Shown piece after piece: positions 17,974 to 26,454 of a stretch of DNA of 53,145 nt. Every line of letters begins with the position of its first letter. Position 1 is the stretch's first letter. The notes beneath the pieces are model-generated. The model saw only the letters and a program-made list of their open reading frames with translations. It searched no databases and was not told the DNA's origin. The DNA is taken from NCBI GenBank assembly GCA_002502245.1, contig DAPW01000005.1, positions 53,548-106,692 on the forward strand, given 5' to 3'. The position numbers and the translations under genes are program-made. This DNA comes from Methanoregula sp. UBA154. GTDB lineage: Archaea; Halobacteriota; Methanomicrobia; Methanomicrobiales; Methanospirillaceae.

Positions 17974-17997
17974 ATATTTATTAGCCTGTCGTGCTAA
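17974..17997 (+). promoter_or_regulatory. Promoter and inverted repeat upstream of livG
   Basis: An AT-rich TATA-like ATATTTATTA (17974-17983) lies ~55 bases before the livG start. It is followed by TTAGC (17981-17985) and GCTAA (17993-17997), a 5-7-5 inverted repeat close to the expected start of transcription. That could be a repressor site. The evidence is position and symmetry only. Confidence 0.4.
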
Positions 17998-18037
17998 CCT
18001 ATCACACAGATAATACCCTTATTCCTGGTGATCCAGC

Positions 18038-18766
18038 ATGCTCAGCCTATCCGGTGTTACCAAGCAGATTGGCGGCCTTACTGCGGTGAACAATGTTGAC
18101 CTGCAGATTGGCGCAGACGAGATCGTGGGACTTGTCGGGCCGAACGGCGCAGGCAAGACCACGCTTCTCAATATCATCTCCGGTATCATCCCCGCCACCG
18201 CTGGCGTTGTGACCTTCAACGGCGAGGATATCACCGGACTGAAAGCGGACCGGATCTGCCACCGGGGGATAGCCAAAACATTCCAGATCGCAAAATCCTT
18301 CCCGGACCTGAGCGCCCGGCAGTGTGTCCTGATCGGCGTTCTCTTTGGTAACACGCATGCTCCCGGGATGCAGGAGGCCAGAAAACAGGCACTCGAGATC
18401 CTGTCCGATGTCAATTTCCCGCAGGAAAAAGCTGATACTCTCATCCGTAACCTCAATGTCGTTGAACTCAAGCGCCTGCAGCTGGCCCGTGCCCTTGCAA
18501 GCAAGCCTAAACTGCTCCTGCTCGATGAACTCACGACAGGCCTCAATCCCAAAGAGAGCAAGGAGGCGGTAGGGCTCATCCGCGACATCCGGGACCGTGG
18601 CGTCTCGATCCTCATCATCGAGCACGTCATGAGTGTTATCATGGGGGTCTCCGATCGGATCGTTGTGCTCGACCATGGCGAGAAGATCGCGGATGGCAGG
18701 CCATACGAAGTCGTGAACAACCAGCGGGTCATCGATACCTACCTTGGCGATATCGACGCGTTTTAA
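18038..18766 (+). CDS. livG: Branched-chain amino acid ABC transporter ATPase LivG
   Basis: 242 residues, ATG 18038. Walker A is GPNGAGKTT (near residues 34-42), Walker B is LLLLDELTTGL. The LivG-specific long insert after Walker A (GIAKTFQIAKSFPDLSARQC) is clear. The usual LSGGQ signature reads LNVVELKRLQLARALA, the diverged form common in this subfamily. It drives uptake with LivF as ATPase pair and LivH/LivM as membrane pair. It is followed by livF after 18 bases with a GGGAGGT binding site. The substrate may be Leu/Ile/Val or another HAAT-class ligand. Confidence 0.93.
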   Translation: MLSLSGVTKQIGGLTAVNNVDLQIGADEIVGLVGPNGAGKTTLLNIISGIIPATAGVVTFNGEDITGLKADRICHRGIAKTFQIAKSFPDLSARQCVLIGVLFGNTHAPGMQEARKQALEILSDVNFPQEKADTLIRNLNVVELKRLQLARALASKPKLLLLDELTTGLNPKESKEAVGLIRDIRDRGVSILIIEHVMSVIMGVSDRIVVLDHGEKIADGRPYEVVNNQRVIDTYLGDIDAF

Positions 18767-18784
18767 CAGGGAGGTAATAAAAAC

Positions 18785-19480
18785 ATGCTGAATGTTTCCG
18801 GTCTCAATGTCTTTCATTCCAGCCTGCAGGTTGTATGGGACCTCTCGTTCCACGTGAACAAAGGCGAGCTCGTGACCATGATCGGGCCGAACGGTGCCGG
18901 CAAGACCACGACTGTCGAGACGATCGTAGGTCTCAACCGGAACGCAACCGGCTCGATCCGGTTTGACGGTGAAAATATCCTTGGCAGTCACCCGTACAAC
19001 CTCTTCCGGAAGGGGCTTGCCCTGGTGCCGGAAAAACGTGAGATCTTCCCGACCATGCCCGTGATCGAGAACCTTCTCTTAGGCGGGACCGGAAATACCA
19101 ATACACAAAAGTCCCTTGACCGAATCTACCGGCTCTTCCCGATCCTGCAGGAGCGGGAGCGCCAGCTGGCCGGGACGCTCTCCGGCGGTGAGCAGCAGAT
19201 GCTTGCCATCGGCCGTGCACTCATGTCGGAACCCCGGCTCCTCATCCTTGACGAACCATCCACGGGCCTCTCTCCCCTGCTCACCGGTCAGGTGTTCCGT
19301 TCGCTGGAACAGCTCGGCAGGGAAGGAATGACCATCCTCCTGCTCGAGCAGAATGTCCGGAACGCTCTTGCCATGTGCAACCGGGGCTATGTGCTGGAAA
19401 ATGGCAGGATCGTACAGGAAGGCAAATCAAAAGAGCTCCTGCACGATCCGCGTATCCAGAAGGCCTACCTCGGGTTCTGA
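18785..19480 (+). CDS. livF: Branched-chain amino acid ABC transporter ATPase LivF
   Basis: 231 residues, ATG 18785, with GGAGGT upstream. Walker A is GPNGAGKTT (near 35-43), signature LSGGEQQMLAIGRAL, Walker B LLILDEPSTGL, switch His replaced by the usual LLLEQNVRNAL, which is typical of LivF. It is the second ATPase of the importer and follows livG directly. The permease and binding protein genes are convergent to it at 19637-22919, so the importer is encoded by two facing transcripts. Confidence 0.95.
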   Translation: MLNVSGLNVFHSSLQVVWDLSFHVNKGELVTMIGPNGAGKTTTVETIVGLNRNATGSIRFDGENILGSHPYNLFRKGLALVPEKREIFPTMPVIENLLLGGTGNTNTQKSLDRIYRLFPILQERERQLAGTLSGGEQQMLAIGRALMSEPRLLILDEPSTGLSPLLTGQVFRSLEQLGREGMTILLLEQNVRNALAMCNRGYVLENGRIVQEGKSKELLHDPRIQKAYLGF

Positions 19481-19559
19481 CCGCACGGCAGTATTTCCTC
19501 ATACTTAATCGTGTTGTACCATTTTTCCTCAATTTTGAAGTTCATCGGAAGATAAATCA

Positions 19560-19585
19560 TCAGAATATCATTCTGACTTAAAAAA
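19560..19585 (-). terminator. Hairpin and T-tract between convergent livF and livM
   Basis: TCAGAAT (19560-19566) and ATTCTGA (19570-19576) form a perfect 7-bp stem with a 3-base loop. On the minus strand a run of eight T (19578-19585) precedes it, the usual archaeal termination signal for the livKHM transcript. A shorter T5 run at about 19531 may serve livF. Confidence 0.5.
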
Positions 19586-19636
19586 AAGCAATCCGGGAGA
19601 TCATCGGGTAACGTTTTGGGCAATAATAAAAAACGG

Positions 19637-20635
19637 CTAACTCTCTCCGCTAATTACTTCCTCTGGGGGTTCCTTTTTCCACATCCTCTCACGCAACTTC
19701 TGCAGCTCTTCCGGCAGGCTGACGAGACCCCGGGGCAGGAAGATGATCGTAAGGATGAGGATGACCCCGATGATGACATATCTCCCGAAGGTAATGCCGG
19801 TTGCTTTGAGACCTTCCCAGATGATAGTAAGCACAACGGTCCCGACAACCGGGCCGGCAAGTGTACCGAGCCCCCCGAGAATAACGTACGTGATCGGCCA
19901 GAATGAGTTATCAACCCCATAGAGTTCGGGGGTAAGGTAACCGATGTGGTGGATTTGGAGGGCGCCGGCGACACCCGCAAGGTAGGCAGAAAGGGCAAAT
20001 GCAAAAAGCCGGTAGCGGACCGGATCGATGCCTGCCGCTCGTGCTTCGAGTTCATTCTCGCGGATTGCGAGAAAGGCCAGACCAACTTTTGATTTCATAA
20101 TATACCAGATCGCGGCAATCGACCCGATCGTGATCAAAAGGATTGCGTAATATTCAATGAGCTGGTACCCGGGGATGGACGGGCTCACAAGACGGGCTGA
20201 CGAGATTCCGTCCCAGCCACCCGTAACCGGAGCTAGCACGCTGACCGTCAGGGTCTGCACGATAATAGCGAAACCGAACGTAACCATGGCAAGGAACCAT
20301 TCCTTGAGCCTGACGCAGGTAAGACCGATGAGTATGCCGATAAATGCTGCAACGGCCGCACCGAGGAATATGGTAATAAACGGCGATACCCCGCTCTGTG
20401 CAGCAATGAGTGTTGAAGCATACGCCCCGATTCCAAAGAATGCCGCATGACCGAGCGACCCCTGCCCTGAGAACGCGAGGAGGTTCCACGCTGATGAAAA
20501 GATGATAAAGATCAGCATCAGGACAAGAAGGTTGAGGATAAACATACTATCGGAAAAGAACGGGAGGGCAAGCGCAAGGGTAAACGTGGCTATAACCCCG
20601 TATTTTGAAATTTTATCCCTGCTGATATGCATCAC
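19637..20635 (-). CDS. livM: Branched-chain amino acid ABC transporter permease LivM
   Basis: 332 residues starting at GTG 20635 (ATG 20632 also possible), with GGAG upstream. Eight to ten hydrophobic helices, the conserved SLGHAAFFGIGAYASTLIA (LivM/LivH family GHxxFxxxGAY motif) near residue 60 and the cytoplasmic EAA-type loop AIRENELEARAAGIDPVRYR. It forms the membrane channel with LivH. Three bases separate it from livH. Lengthy residues after the last helix (ELQKLRERMWKKEPPEEV) are cytoplasmic and charged. Confidence 0.95.
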   Translation of the reverse strand: MMHISRDKISKYGVIATFTLALALPFFSDSMFILNLLVLMLIFIIFSSAWNLLAFSGQGSLGHAAFFGIGAYASTLIAAQSGVSPFITIFLGAAVAAFIGILIGLTCVRLKEWFLAMVTFGFAIIVQTLTVSVLAPVTGGWDGISSARLVSPSIPGYQLIEYYAILLITIGSIAAIWYIMKSKVGLAFLAIRENELEARAAGIDPVRYRLFAFALSAYLAGVAGALQIHHIGYLTPELYGVDNSFWPITYVILGGLGTLAGPVVGTVVLTIIWEGLKATGITFGRYVIIGVILILTIIFLPRGLVSLPEELQKLRERMWKKEPPEEVISGES

Positions 20636-20638
20636 TCG

Positions 20639-21517
20639 TTACTCCCCCTTCTCCCCGAACAACCCGGTCGGCCTGAGCACGAGCACGATGATGAGAATAA
20701 CAAACGAGATCGCATCCTTCCATATGCCCCCGAGGAAATATGCTGCACCGTTCTCTGCCAGTCCCATCAGCAGCCCGCCAATGATTGCACCGGGGATGCT
20801 GCCGAGACCACCGAGAATGATGATCGCAAACGCCTTGACCGCGGGGATTGAGCCCATGTACGGGTTGAAGACCTGCCCGCTTACTACCCAGAGCGTGCCC
20901 GCAGCTGCTGCAAGGGCACACCCGAGGCCGAAACTGATGACATCGATCCGCTCAACATTGACACCGACGAGCATCGCACCTTTCCGGTTCTGGCTCGCTG
21001 CCTGCATCTGCATCCCGATCGTGGTTTTTTTCAGGAAAAGGTACAGCCCGCAAAGGATTGCGGCAGTTACCACCATGATGATAATATAATCGAGCGGGAC
21101 TGAGAGCGACCCGACCGGGACCGTGATCCCGTCATAGGGACTCCGGATACTCTGCCAGTTATCAGTCCAGATCATGGCAGCGCCATTCTGGATGATATAC
21201 ATGAGACCGATCGAGAGAAAGATCTCATTGAGCTTCCCGGTTCCGAGGATTGGGCGAAAGCAGAGCCGTTCGACAATCGCGCCAATGCCAATAAGCGCGA
21301 GCATGGATAGAAGGATGATGAGGTAGGGATTGATGCCGGAAAGAAAGAAGATCGTTGCCGTAATATAGGCTCCAAGCATCAGGAATTCACCATGTGCGAA
21401 GTTCACGACCTTCATCACACCAAAAATCAGGTTCAGTCCGGTTGCAAGGAGAATATAGATACAACCGGCATAAAGTCCCCAGAAAATGATCTGCAGCAAT
21501 ACCCCGGGATCGTCCAT
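20639..21517 (-). CDS. livH: Branched-chain amino acid ABC transporter permease LivH
   Basis: 292 residues, ATG 21517. Typical LivH segments: GLYAGCIYILLATGLNLIFG, MKVVNFAHGEFLMLGAYI (family signature near residue 35-52), and QAASQNRKGAMLVGVNVERI, the coupling-loop helix that contacts the ATPases. ILGGLGSIPGAIIGGLLMG closes the fold. It is transcribed with livK (70 bases upstream) and livM (3 bases downstream). Confidence 0.95.
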   Translation of the reverse strand: MDDPGVLLQIIFWGLYAGCIYILLATGLNLIFGVMKVVNFAHGEFLMLGAYITATIFFLSGINPYLIILLSMLALIGIGAIVERLCFRPILGTGKLNEIFLSIGLMYIIQNGAAMIWTDNWQSIRSPYDGITVPVGSLSVPLDYIIIMVVTAAILCGLYLFLKKTTIGMQMQAASQNRKGAMLVGVNVERIDVISFGLGCALAAAAGTLWVVSGQVFNPYMGSIPAVKAFAIIILGGLGSIPGAIIGGLLMGLAENGAAYFLGGIWKDAISFVILIIVLVLRPTGLFGEKGE

Positions 21518-21587
21518 GACCTGCTCAACACCTTTTTGGTTATATATACATCATCCAGTCCGGAATAAAAAAAGGAAGGTTTTGTTA

Positions 21588-22919
21588 TTATGAACTGCTA
21601 CCCGCCACATACCAGGATGGCAGGACAAAATCCGTTGTCTTCAGGTTGTCGGGCCAGACAATAGAGGGCCGGGCTTCGCCAAGCGTGGCATTGTACGCCA
21701 GTTGTTCCATCCAGAGATCGAACGTTGACTCCCGGAAGTCCGGTGAGAACGAACATGTCTGATCCTTCATTGCTTCAATGATCTGAGGCATCTCCAGGTC
21801 TAAAAGTGCCTGACGTACCGTTGCCTTATCAGTATTTCCGGCTTTTTTAATCGCCTCGGCTGCGATAAAGACCCCGTCATACGTTGAAGCACCCATCATG
21901 TCCGGGTAGGTACCGAACCGCTTGAAATAACTCTGTTTGAACTCGTTCTGGGCATCAGCAACGGCTCCTGCTGGAGCGGTGTAGGGAGAGAACCGGCTTT
22001 CGATGATCACGCCTTCACCATACTGGCCGAGGTCCTTGTAGAACTGGGCATTGTCATTGTTCTCTGCATTGAGGAAGATCGTGTTGAGGCCGATATCCCG
22101 CCTCGCTTGCGTAATGATCGGGGCTCCTTCATTCGGGAATGCTCCGTTGTAGACCGCGTCCGGTTTTGCTGCCTTGATCGCAGTCAGCTGGGTCCGGAAG
22201 TCAGTATCACCCATCTTGAAGTTCTGCTGGGATACCAGCTGGATGTTGAGCTTGTTTTTCGTGATAGTGTTATTCACCGCAGTCTGGATCCCCTTGCCGA
22301 AAGCGGTATCCTGGTAAAGCAGGGCAAGCCGGAACGGCCGGTCTGCTGACGCGCCGAGTTTTTTGTTCACCGCCGGGCGGACCACCTCGTCGATGAACAG
22401 CGTTGTATACTCCCCATAACTGTCCGTGGTCGGGCAGTGGTGGAAGATATAGCTCGTGTCGATATCCGTGCGGTGGGTGATAATGGGGCTTGATGCTCCG
22501 GTTACGACGTAGGGTATTCTGTACTCGGCTATGGTCTGCTGATATGACGAAGTGACCGCACTCGAGTACCCGCCGACAAGGATGTCAACCTTGTCATCAG
22601 TGATCAGCTTTGTTGCGGCTTTCTGGCCCCCGGTCTGGGTAGACTCGTCATCACCAACAATGAGCTTGATCTGGGCTTTTGTTCCGTCTTTCAACGTGAC
22701 ACCGCCTGCGGCGTTGATCTTATCAGCGGCAACCTGAGCGGAATTCCACATGTTGGTGCCGACATTACTTGCAGGGCCGGTCAGCGATGCAATGACACCA
22801 ACCTTGATCACAGATGCTGTGCCTGAAGGTTGCTGCGTTGCAGGCTGTGACTGTGAACAACCGGCGATGAGGGCGCCTGCGATGAGGAGGACCGCGATGA
22901 TCAGAACATGATATTTCAT
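21588..22919 (-). CDS. livK: Branched-chain amino acid ABC transporter binding lipoprotein
   Basis: 443 residues, ATG 22919. A lipoprotein signal with lipobox IAGC (Cys near 21) anchors it to the outer membrane face. The periplasmic-binding type 1 fold shows VIKVGVIASLTGPASNVGTN, AAGGVTLKDGTKAQIKLIVG, then VDILVGGYSSAVTSSYQQTI and YRIPYVVTGASSPIITHRTD, the ligand-contacting region. It is the receptor of the importer. The ligand specificity (Leu/Ile/Val, amide or urea) cannot be read from sequence, and a gene for leucine-type synthesis nearby is only contextual support. A 7-3-7 palindrome lies 13 bases upstream of its start. Confidence 0.93.
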   Translation of the reverse strand: MKYHVLIIAVLLIAGALIAGCSQSQPATQQPSGTASVIKVGVIASLTGPASNVGTNMWNSAQVAADKINAAGGVTLKDGTKAQIKLIVGDDESTQTGGQKAATKLITDDKVDILVGGYSSAVTSSYQQTIAEYRIPYVVTGASSPIITHRTDIDTSYIFHHCPTTDSYGEYTTLFIDEVVRPAVNKKLGASADRPFRLALLYQDTAFGKGIQTAVNNTITKNKLNIQLVSQQNFKMGDTDFRTQLTAIKAAKPDAVYNGAFPNEGAPIITQARRDIGLNTIFLNAENNDNAQFYKDLGQYGEGVIIESRFSPYTAPAGAVADAQNEFKQSYFKRFGTYPDMMGASTYDGVFIAAEAIKKAGNTDKATVRQALLDLEMPQIIEAMKDQTCSFSPDFRESTFDLWMEQLAYNATLGEARPSIVWPDNLKTTDFVLPSWYVAGSSS

Positions 22920-22931
22920 AGAACTTCCCCT

Positions 22932-22948
22932 ATGCTATGATATAGCAT
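22932..22948 (-). promoter_or_regulatory. Perfect inverted repeat, candidate operator of livKHM
   Basis: ATGCTAT-GAT-ATAGCAT is a perfect 7-3-7 palindrome between the TATA box (22975-22985) and the livK ATG (22919), where transcription should begin. This position is typical for an archaeal repressor site. The regulator is not in the window. Confidence 0.55.
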
Positions 22949-22974
22949 GGCAAATTAATGATGGGCAGTTACCC

Positions 22975-22985
22975 TTATAAAAAAT
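22975..22985 (-). promoter_or_regulatory. TATA box of livKHM
   Basis: On the minus strand the sequence reads ATTTTTTATAA. It lies 56-66 bases before the livK start, so transcription would begin near 22950, at the palindrome. Confidence 0.5.
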
Positions 22986-23211
22986 ATCGTTTTTATCGTG
23001 GCGGTGGTGCACCAGAATGGGATTGTGGTGCAGTTGATCCCTGATTGAAACCGGTCTGCCGGTATAAATGTTTTTTTTATCTTCGATCACTTTTTTCCGG
23101 GACATGATCTGCCGGCAGCCATTGGTTTCCGGAATTTTTGAGAGAGACCTCCATGCCATGATCGTGTTTTCCCGCAATTCCTAAATCCTCCCACCACCCA
23201 TTGTCTATGGT

Positions 23212-23517
23212 ATGAAATATACGGCACGGCATATCCGGCGTTTTCTCGAAGCTGGGAAAATTGATCCAACGGTCTGGAAGAACCATTTCCCTTCGCTGCT
23301 GCCGTCACAGGTCCCAACCTGCGAAGAGTGCAGCGAATTACTGGATCGCACCTGTGCGGGTGGCAGGGACCCTGTAGACTGTTTCCTCTCAAAGGCTCAG
23401 GAAGCAACAACTGCAGAAAAACAGAAGCAGAAAAAAAGGGATCCCATGCTTGGTCTTGGCGCCAAAGGACCGGCACTCCGTGGAACCGCCCAGCCAAGGG
23501 ACCAGTCGAAGATGTGA
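23212..23517 (+). CDS. Small Cys-containing protein, unknown
   Basis: 101 residues, ATG 23212. Four cysteines in a CxxC-x7-C-x8-C arrangement (CEECSELLDRTCAGGRDPVDC, residues ~38-58) could bind zinc or an Fe-S cluster. The N-terminal MKYTARHIRRFLEAGKIDPT is basic and helical, and the C-terminal part is polar with QKQKKRDPMLGLG. No domain is recognised. It lies divergent from livK and upstream of a repeat block and of the ilv operon. Codon use is normal, and it is probably a real, lineage-restricted gene. Confidence 0.65.
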   Translation: MKYTARHIRRFLEAGKIDPTVWKNHFPSLLPSQVPTCEECSELLDRTCAGGRDPVDCFLSKAQEATTAEKQKQKKRDPMLGLGAKGPALRGTAQPRDQSKM

Positions 23518-23966
23518 CCACATATCGTCCCTTCGGGCAAACGAGTACGACACCCGGTTATCATCGTACCGCTGGTGATGCACTCTGTTACCCGGCTGTT
23601 CTTTTTTTTGCTCTGATGAATTCATTTTAAAAAAAATCTGACTGCCGGGGTTTTTCACCCTCGCCTCCGGTCATCCCCGGAGGCGATGACAACGTTTGGG
23701 CTGCAAGGTAATCCGGGTCATCCTCATGTGCCCCGTCCCTGACAGACACAGGCGCAAAAGGGGGGATCATACGCCCTGCAAACCACATTTTCCAAAGGAC
23801 ACCATTGCGTAATTCCGGGAATAGTTTCAATTCAACCGCCAACTTTTTTTTTTATTTTCGACAAGGAACCTGGCAGATCCATTGAGTGGAATAATTCTAA
23901 AAAAGTGAATCGCTTTTTTTGCTATCACTCTTGTAGGCATCTGGTTCCTGTGTTCGGCTTCCCGAT
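23518..23966. other. Gene-free stretch with a strong hairpin
   Basis: No gene is recognised. TCGCCTCCGG (23661-23670) and CCGGAGGCGA (23677-23686) form a perfect 10-bp stem with a 6-base loop. On the minus strand a T8 run follows about 25 bases later. The stretch also has long A and T runs around 23590-23640 and 23845-23855. Confidence 0.45.
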
Positions 23967-24020
23967 ATGGTGACGCCACAGTGGCGGGAACGAGCGACAG
24001 GCGAATTCCCGGGACGTGCC
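23967..24020 (+). repeat. Second repeat type (G module)
   Basis: GGTGACGCCACAGTGGCGGG and the following sequence resemble 1144-1200, with a GCCAC-A-GTGGC hairpin and a later CTGAATGA. It directly precedes the fourth copy of the A-F repeat family. The element has only two clear copies in this window. Confidence 0.5.
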
Positions 24021-24054
24021 TGAATGATCAGGTATTCTCTGAAAAAAATTCGAT

Positions 24055-24236
24055 TTTCATGGGAAATCCTTCGAACAATTCTGGCGCTCTTTTGGGGCTT
24101 CGCCGCCGCTGTGGCATCCCCGGATTGCGATAACGCCATATTACCGGGTCAATTTTGAATGAGGACTTTACAGATAATTCCAAGGCATCGTATGCGCCCC
24201 AACCCCCGCAGGGAAGGCTGGCGCAAGGGGGGGCGA
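24055..24236 (-). repeat. Intergenic modular repeat, copy 4 (modules A-B-C, minus orientation)
   Basis: C (GATTTTCATGGGAAATCCTT, about 24050-24070), B with the GGGGCTTCGCC hairpin (about 24095-24115) and A with GCATCGTATGCGCCCC...GCGCAAGGGGGGG (24186-24236). It matches 41690-41872 nearly base for base over long parts. It sits between a hypothetical gene and ilvN. Confidence 0.8.
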
Positions 24237-24277
24237 TTTAATCACTTTACCATGATTTCTCCAGAGCAAAAAAAGGA

Positions 24278-24781
24278 TTATTTCCCGCTCGTAACGGTTT
24301 TGGATCCACGCAGGATTCCCACCGTGCCGGTCCGGACAAACTCCTTGATCCCGTACTGGCGTAAGAGTTTCTCCAGTGCATCGATCTTGTTCTTGTCCCC
24401 GATGACCTGCAGGATAAGGGTCTTTGCCCCGACATCGACAATCTGGGTCCGGAAGATGGAGGCGATCTGCATGATCTCTGCACGGGTGGTCCCGAGCTCT
24501 GCCGTCACCTTGATCAGGGCAAGCTCCCGCTCCACCCGCTCGCTGTCCGTCAGGTCGGAGACCTTGATTACATCGATGAGTTTGTTGAGCTGTTTCATAA
24601 CCTGCTCGATCTTCTCATCATCGCCGATAACAACGATGGTGATCCGGCTCATGTCCGGCTCTTCGCAGGGCCCGACCGCCAGACTCTCGATATTGAACCC
24701 CCGGCGGGAGAAGAGGCCGGTGACCCGCGAGAGTACGCCGGCCCGGTTCTCGACAAGGATGGATAACGTGTGCGGCTTCAT
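24278..24781 (-). CDS. ilvN: Acetolactate synthase small (regulatory) subunit
   Basis: 167 residues, ATG 24781, overlapping the ilvB stop (ATGA). An N-terminal ACT domain shows HTLSILVENRAGVLSRVTGL then SRRGFNIESLAVGPCEEPDM, which binds valine and tunes the catalytic subunit. The C-terminal half is the IlvN/IlvH regulatory extension. Length is normal for the family. Translation is coupled to ilvB. Confidence 0.97.
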   Translation of the reverse strand: MKPHTLSILVENRAGVLSRVTGLFSRRGFNIESLAVGPCEEPDMSRITIVVIGDDEKIEQVMKQLNKLIDVIKVSDLTDSERVERELALIKVTAELGTTRAEIMQIASIFRTQIVDVGAKTLILQVIGDKNKIDALEKLLRQYGIKEFVRTGTVGILRGSKTVTSGK

Positions 24782-26454
24782 ATCCGTGGATGCCCCCCTA
24801 TCATTTCATTGATTGCAGCACCGGCAGGGACCATCGGGAACACGTTCTCCTCGCGCTCGATCCGGAAGTCCATCACAAACGGCCCGTCACAGTCAAGCGA
24901 TGCCTGCAGTGCCGGGAGCACCTCGTCCGGTGATTCAACCCGCATGCCATCGATACCGTAGGCATTGGCTATCTTCACAAAGTCGACCGCCGGGAGCTCG
25001 GTATACGAGTACCGGCGGTCAAAGAAGAGCTCCTGCCACTGCCGGACCATGCCGAGGTACATGTTATTCAGGATCACGACCTTCACCGGGATCTGATTGG
25101 AGGCAATGGTACCAAACTCCTGTATGTTCATCTGGATACTGCCATCACCGGCAATATCAAAGACCGGTACATCCGGCCGGGCAAAATGAGCGCCCATTGC
25201 CGCAGGGAGACCGTACCCCATCGTGCCAAGACCCCCCGAGGTGATCCAGGTGCGCGGGTTATGGAAACAGAAGTGCTGCGCTGTCCACATCTGGTTCTGG
25301 CCTACTTCAGAAACGATCACAGCCTTGTCTTTTACGAGGTCGCTGAGTGTCCGGATGATATACTGCGGGTGCAGTGCACCGTTCGTCGGGCATTTGAGCG
25401 GGTGATGCTGTTTCCAGTGCCTGATCTTCTTTAACCATATCTCATGCGCATCACGTTTCTTCATCAGCGTCAGCAGATCCTGTAATACTGCTTTGACGTC
25501 CCCGACAATCGGAACATCAACGCGCTTGTTCTTGCCGATCTCAGCCGGGTCGATATCGATATGGATGATCTTTGCATGGGGAGCGAAGGTTTCGAGTTTT
25601 CCGGTCACCCGGTCATCAAAACGTGCCCCGATTGCGATGATGAGATCGCATTCCGTTACCGCAAAATTTGCATATTCTGTGCCGTGCATCCCGAGCATAC
25701 CAAGGTTGAGCGGGTGGTGGCAGGGAATACAACCGATCCCCATCAGGGTTGTCGTGACCGGAATGGATGCGAGTTGTGCAAATTCCACCAGTTCGGGGGA
25801 GGCATTGGATGCGATGATGCCCCCTCCGGCGTAGATGAGCGGGCGCTCTGCATGGCCGAGCAGATCGAGCGCTTTTTCTATCTGACGCTTGTGGCCCCTG
25901 TAGGTTGGATTATAGCCGCGGAGCGTGACCTTCTCCGGTAACTTTACATCATCGGCCAGACCAGTACTCACGTCCTTGGGGATATCAACCAGGACCGGTC
26001 CCTGCCTGCCGGTACCGGCAATATAGAACGCTTCCTGGACAACCCTGCTGAGTTCACCGGCATTTTTCACCAGGTAGTTATGCTTCGTGATCGGCATCGT
26101 AATACCGGTGATGTCCGATTCCTGGAAGGCATCATTTCCCAGCAGGTTTGTCGGCACCTGCCCGGTCAGCGCCACGATGGGGACCGAGTCCATATAAGCC
26201 GTGGCGATACCGGTAACGAGATTACATGCACCGGGGCCCGATGTGGCGAGGCATACACCTACACGACCGCTTGCCCGTGCATACCCGTCCGCGGCATGCG
26301 CTGCAGCCTGTTCGTGCCGTACTAGGATGTGCCGCAATGACGAGTCGTAGAGTTCATCATAGATCGGCAACACCACTCCGCCGGGATATCCGAAAATGAT
26401 CTCGGTCCCTTCGCGCTGGAGTGATTCGACGAGGATTTTTGCCCCGGTTTTCAT
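24778..26454 (-). CDS. ilvB: Acetolactate synthase large (catalytic) subunit
   Basis: 558 residues, ATG 26454, overlapping the upstream gene by 4 bases. It is a thiamine-diphosphate and FAD enzyme that joins two pyruvates to acetolactate, or pyruvate and 2-oxobutyrate to acetohydroxybutyrate, for valine/leucine/isoleucine synthesis. GYPGGVVLPIYDEL and the catalytic Glu in VRHEQAAAHAADGYARASG lie near the N-terminus. IHIDIDPAEIGKNKRVDVPI marks the FAD domain. The ThDP/Mg motif is DIAGDGSIQMNIQEFGTIAS near residue 440. Operon order is leuA/cimA, ilvB, ilvN. Confidence 0.97.
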   Translation of the reverse strand: MKTGAKILVESLQREGTEIIFGYPGGVVLPIYDELYDSSLRHILVRHEQAAAHAADGYARASGRVGVCLATSGPGACNLVTGIATAYMDSVPIVALTGQVPTNLLGNDAFQESDITGITMPITKHNYLVKNAGELSRVVQEAFYIAGTGRQGPVLVDIPKDVSTGLADDVKLPEKVTLRGYNPTYRGHKRQIEKALDLLGHAERPLIYAGGGIIASNASPELVEFAQLASIPVTTTLMGIGCIPCHHPLNLGMLGMHGTEYANFAVTECDLIIAIGARFDDRVTGKLETFAPHAKIIHIDIDPAEIGKNKRVDVPIVGDVKAVLQDLLTLMKKRDAHEIWLKKIRHWKQHHPLKCPTNGALHPQYIIRTLSDLVKDKAVIVSEVGQNQMWTAQHFCFHNPRTWITSGGLGTMGYGLPAAMGAHFARPDVPVFDIAGDGSIQMNIQEFGTIASNQIPVKVVILNNMYLGMVRQWQELFFDRRYSYTELPAVDFVKIANAYGIDGMRVESPDEVLPALQASLDCDGPFVMDFRIEREENVFPMVPAGAAINEMIGGHPRI

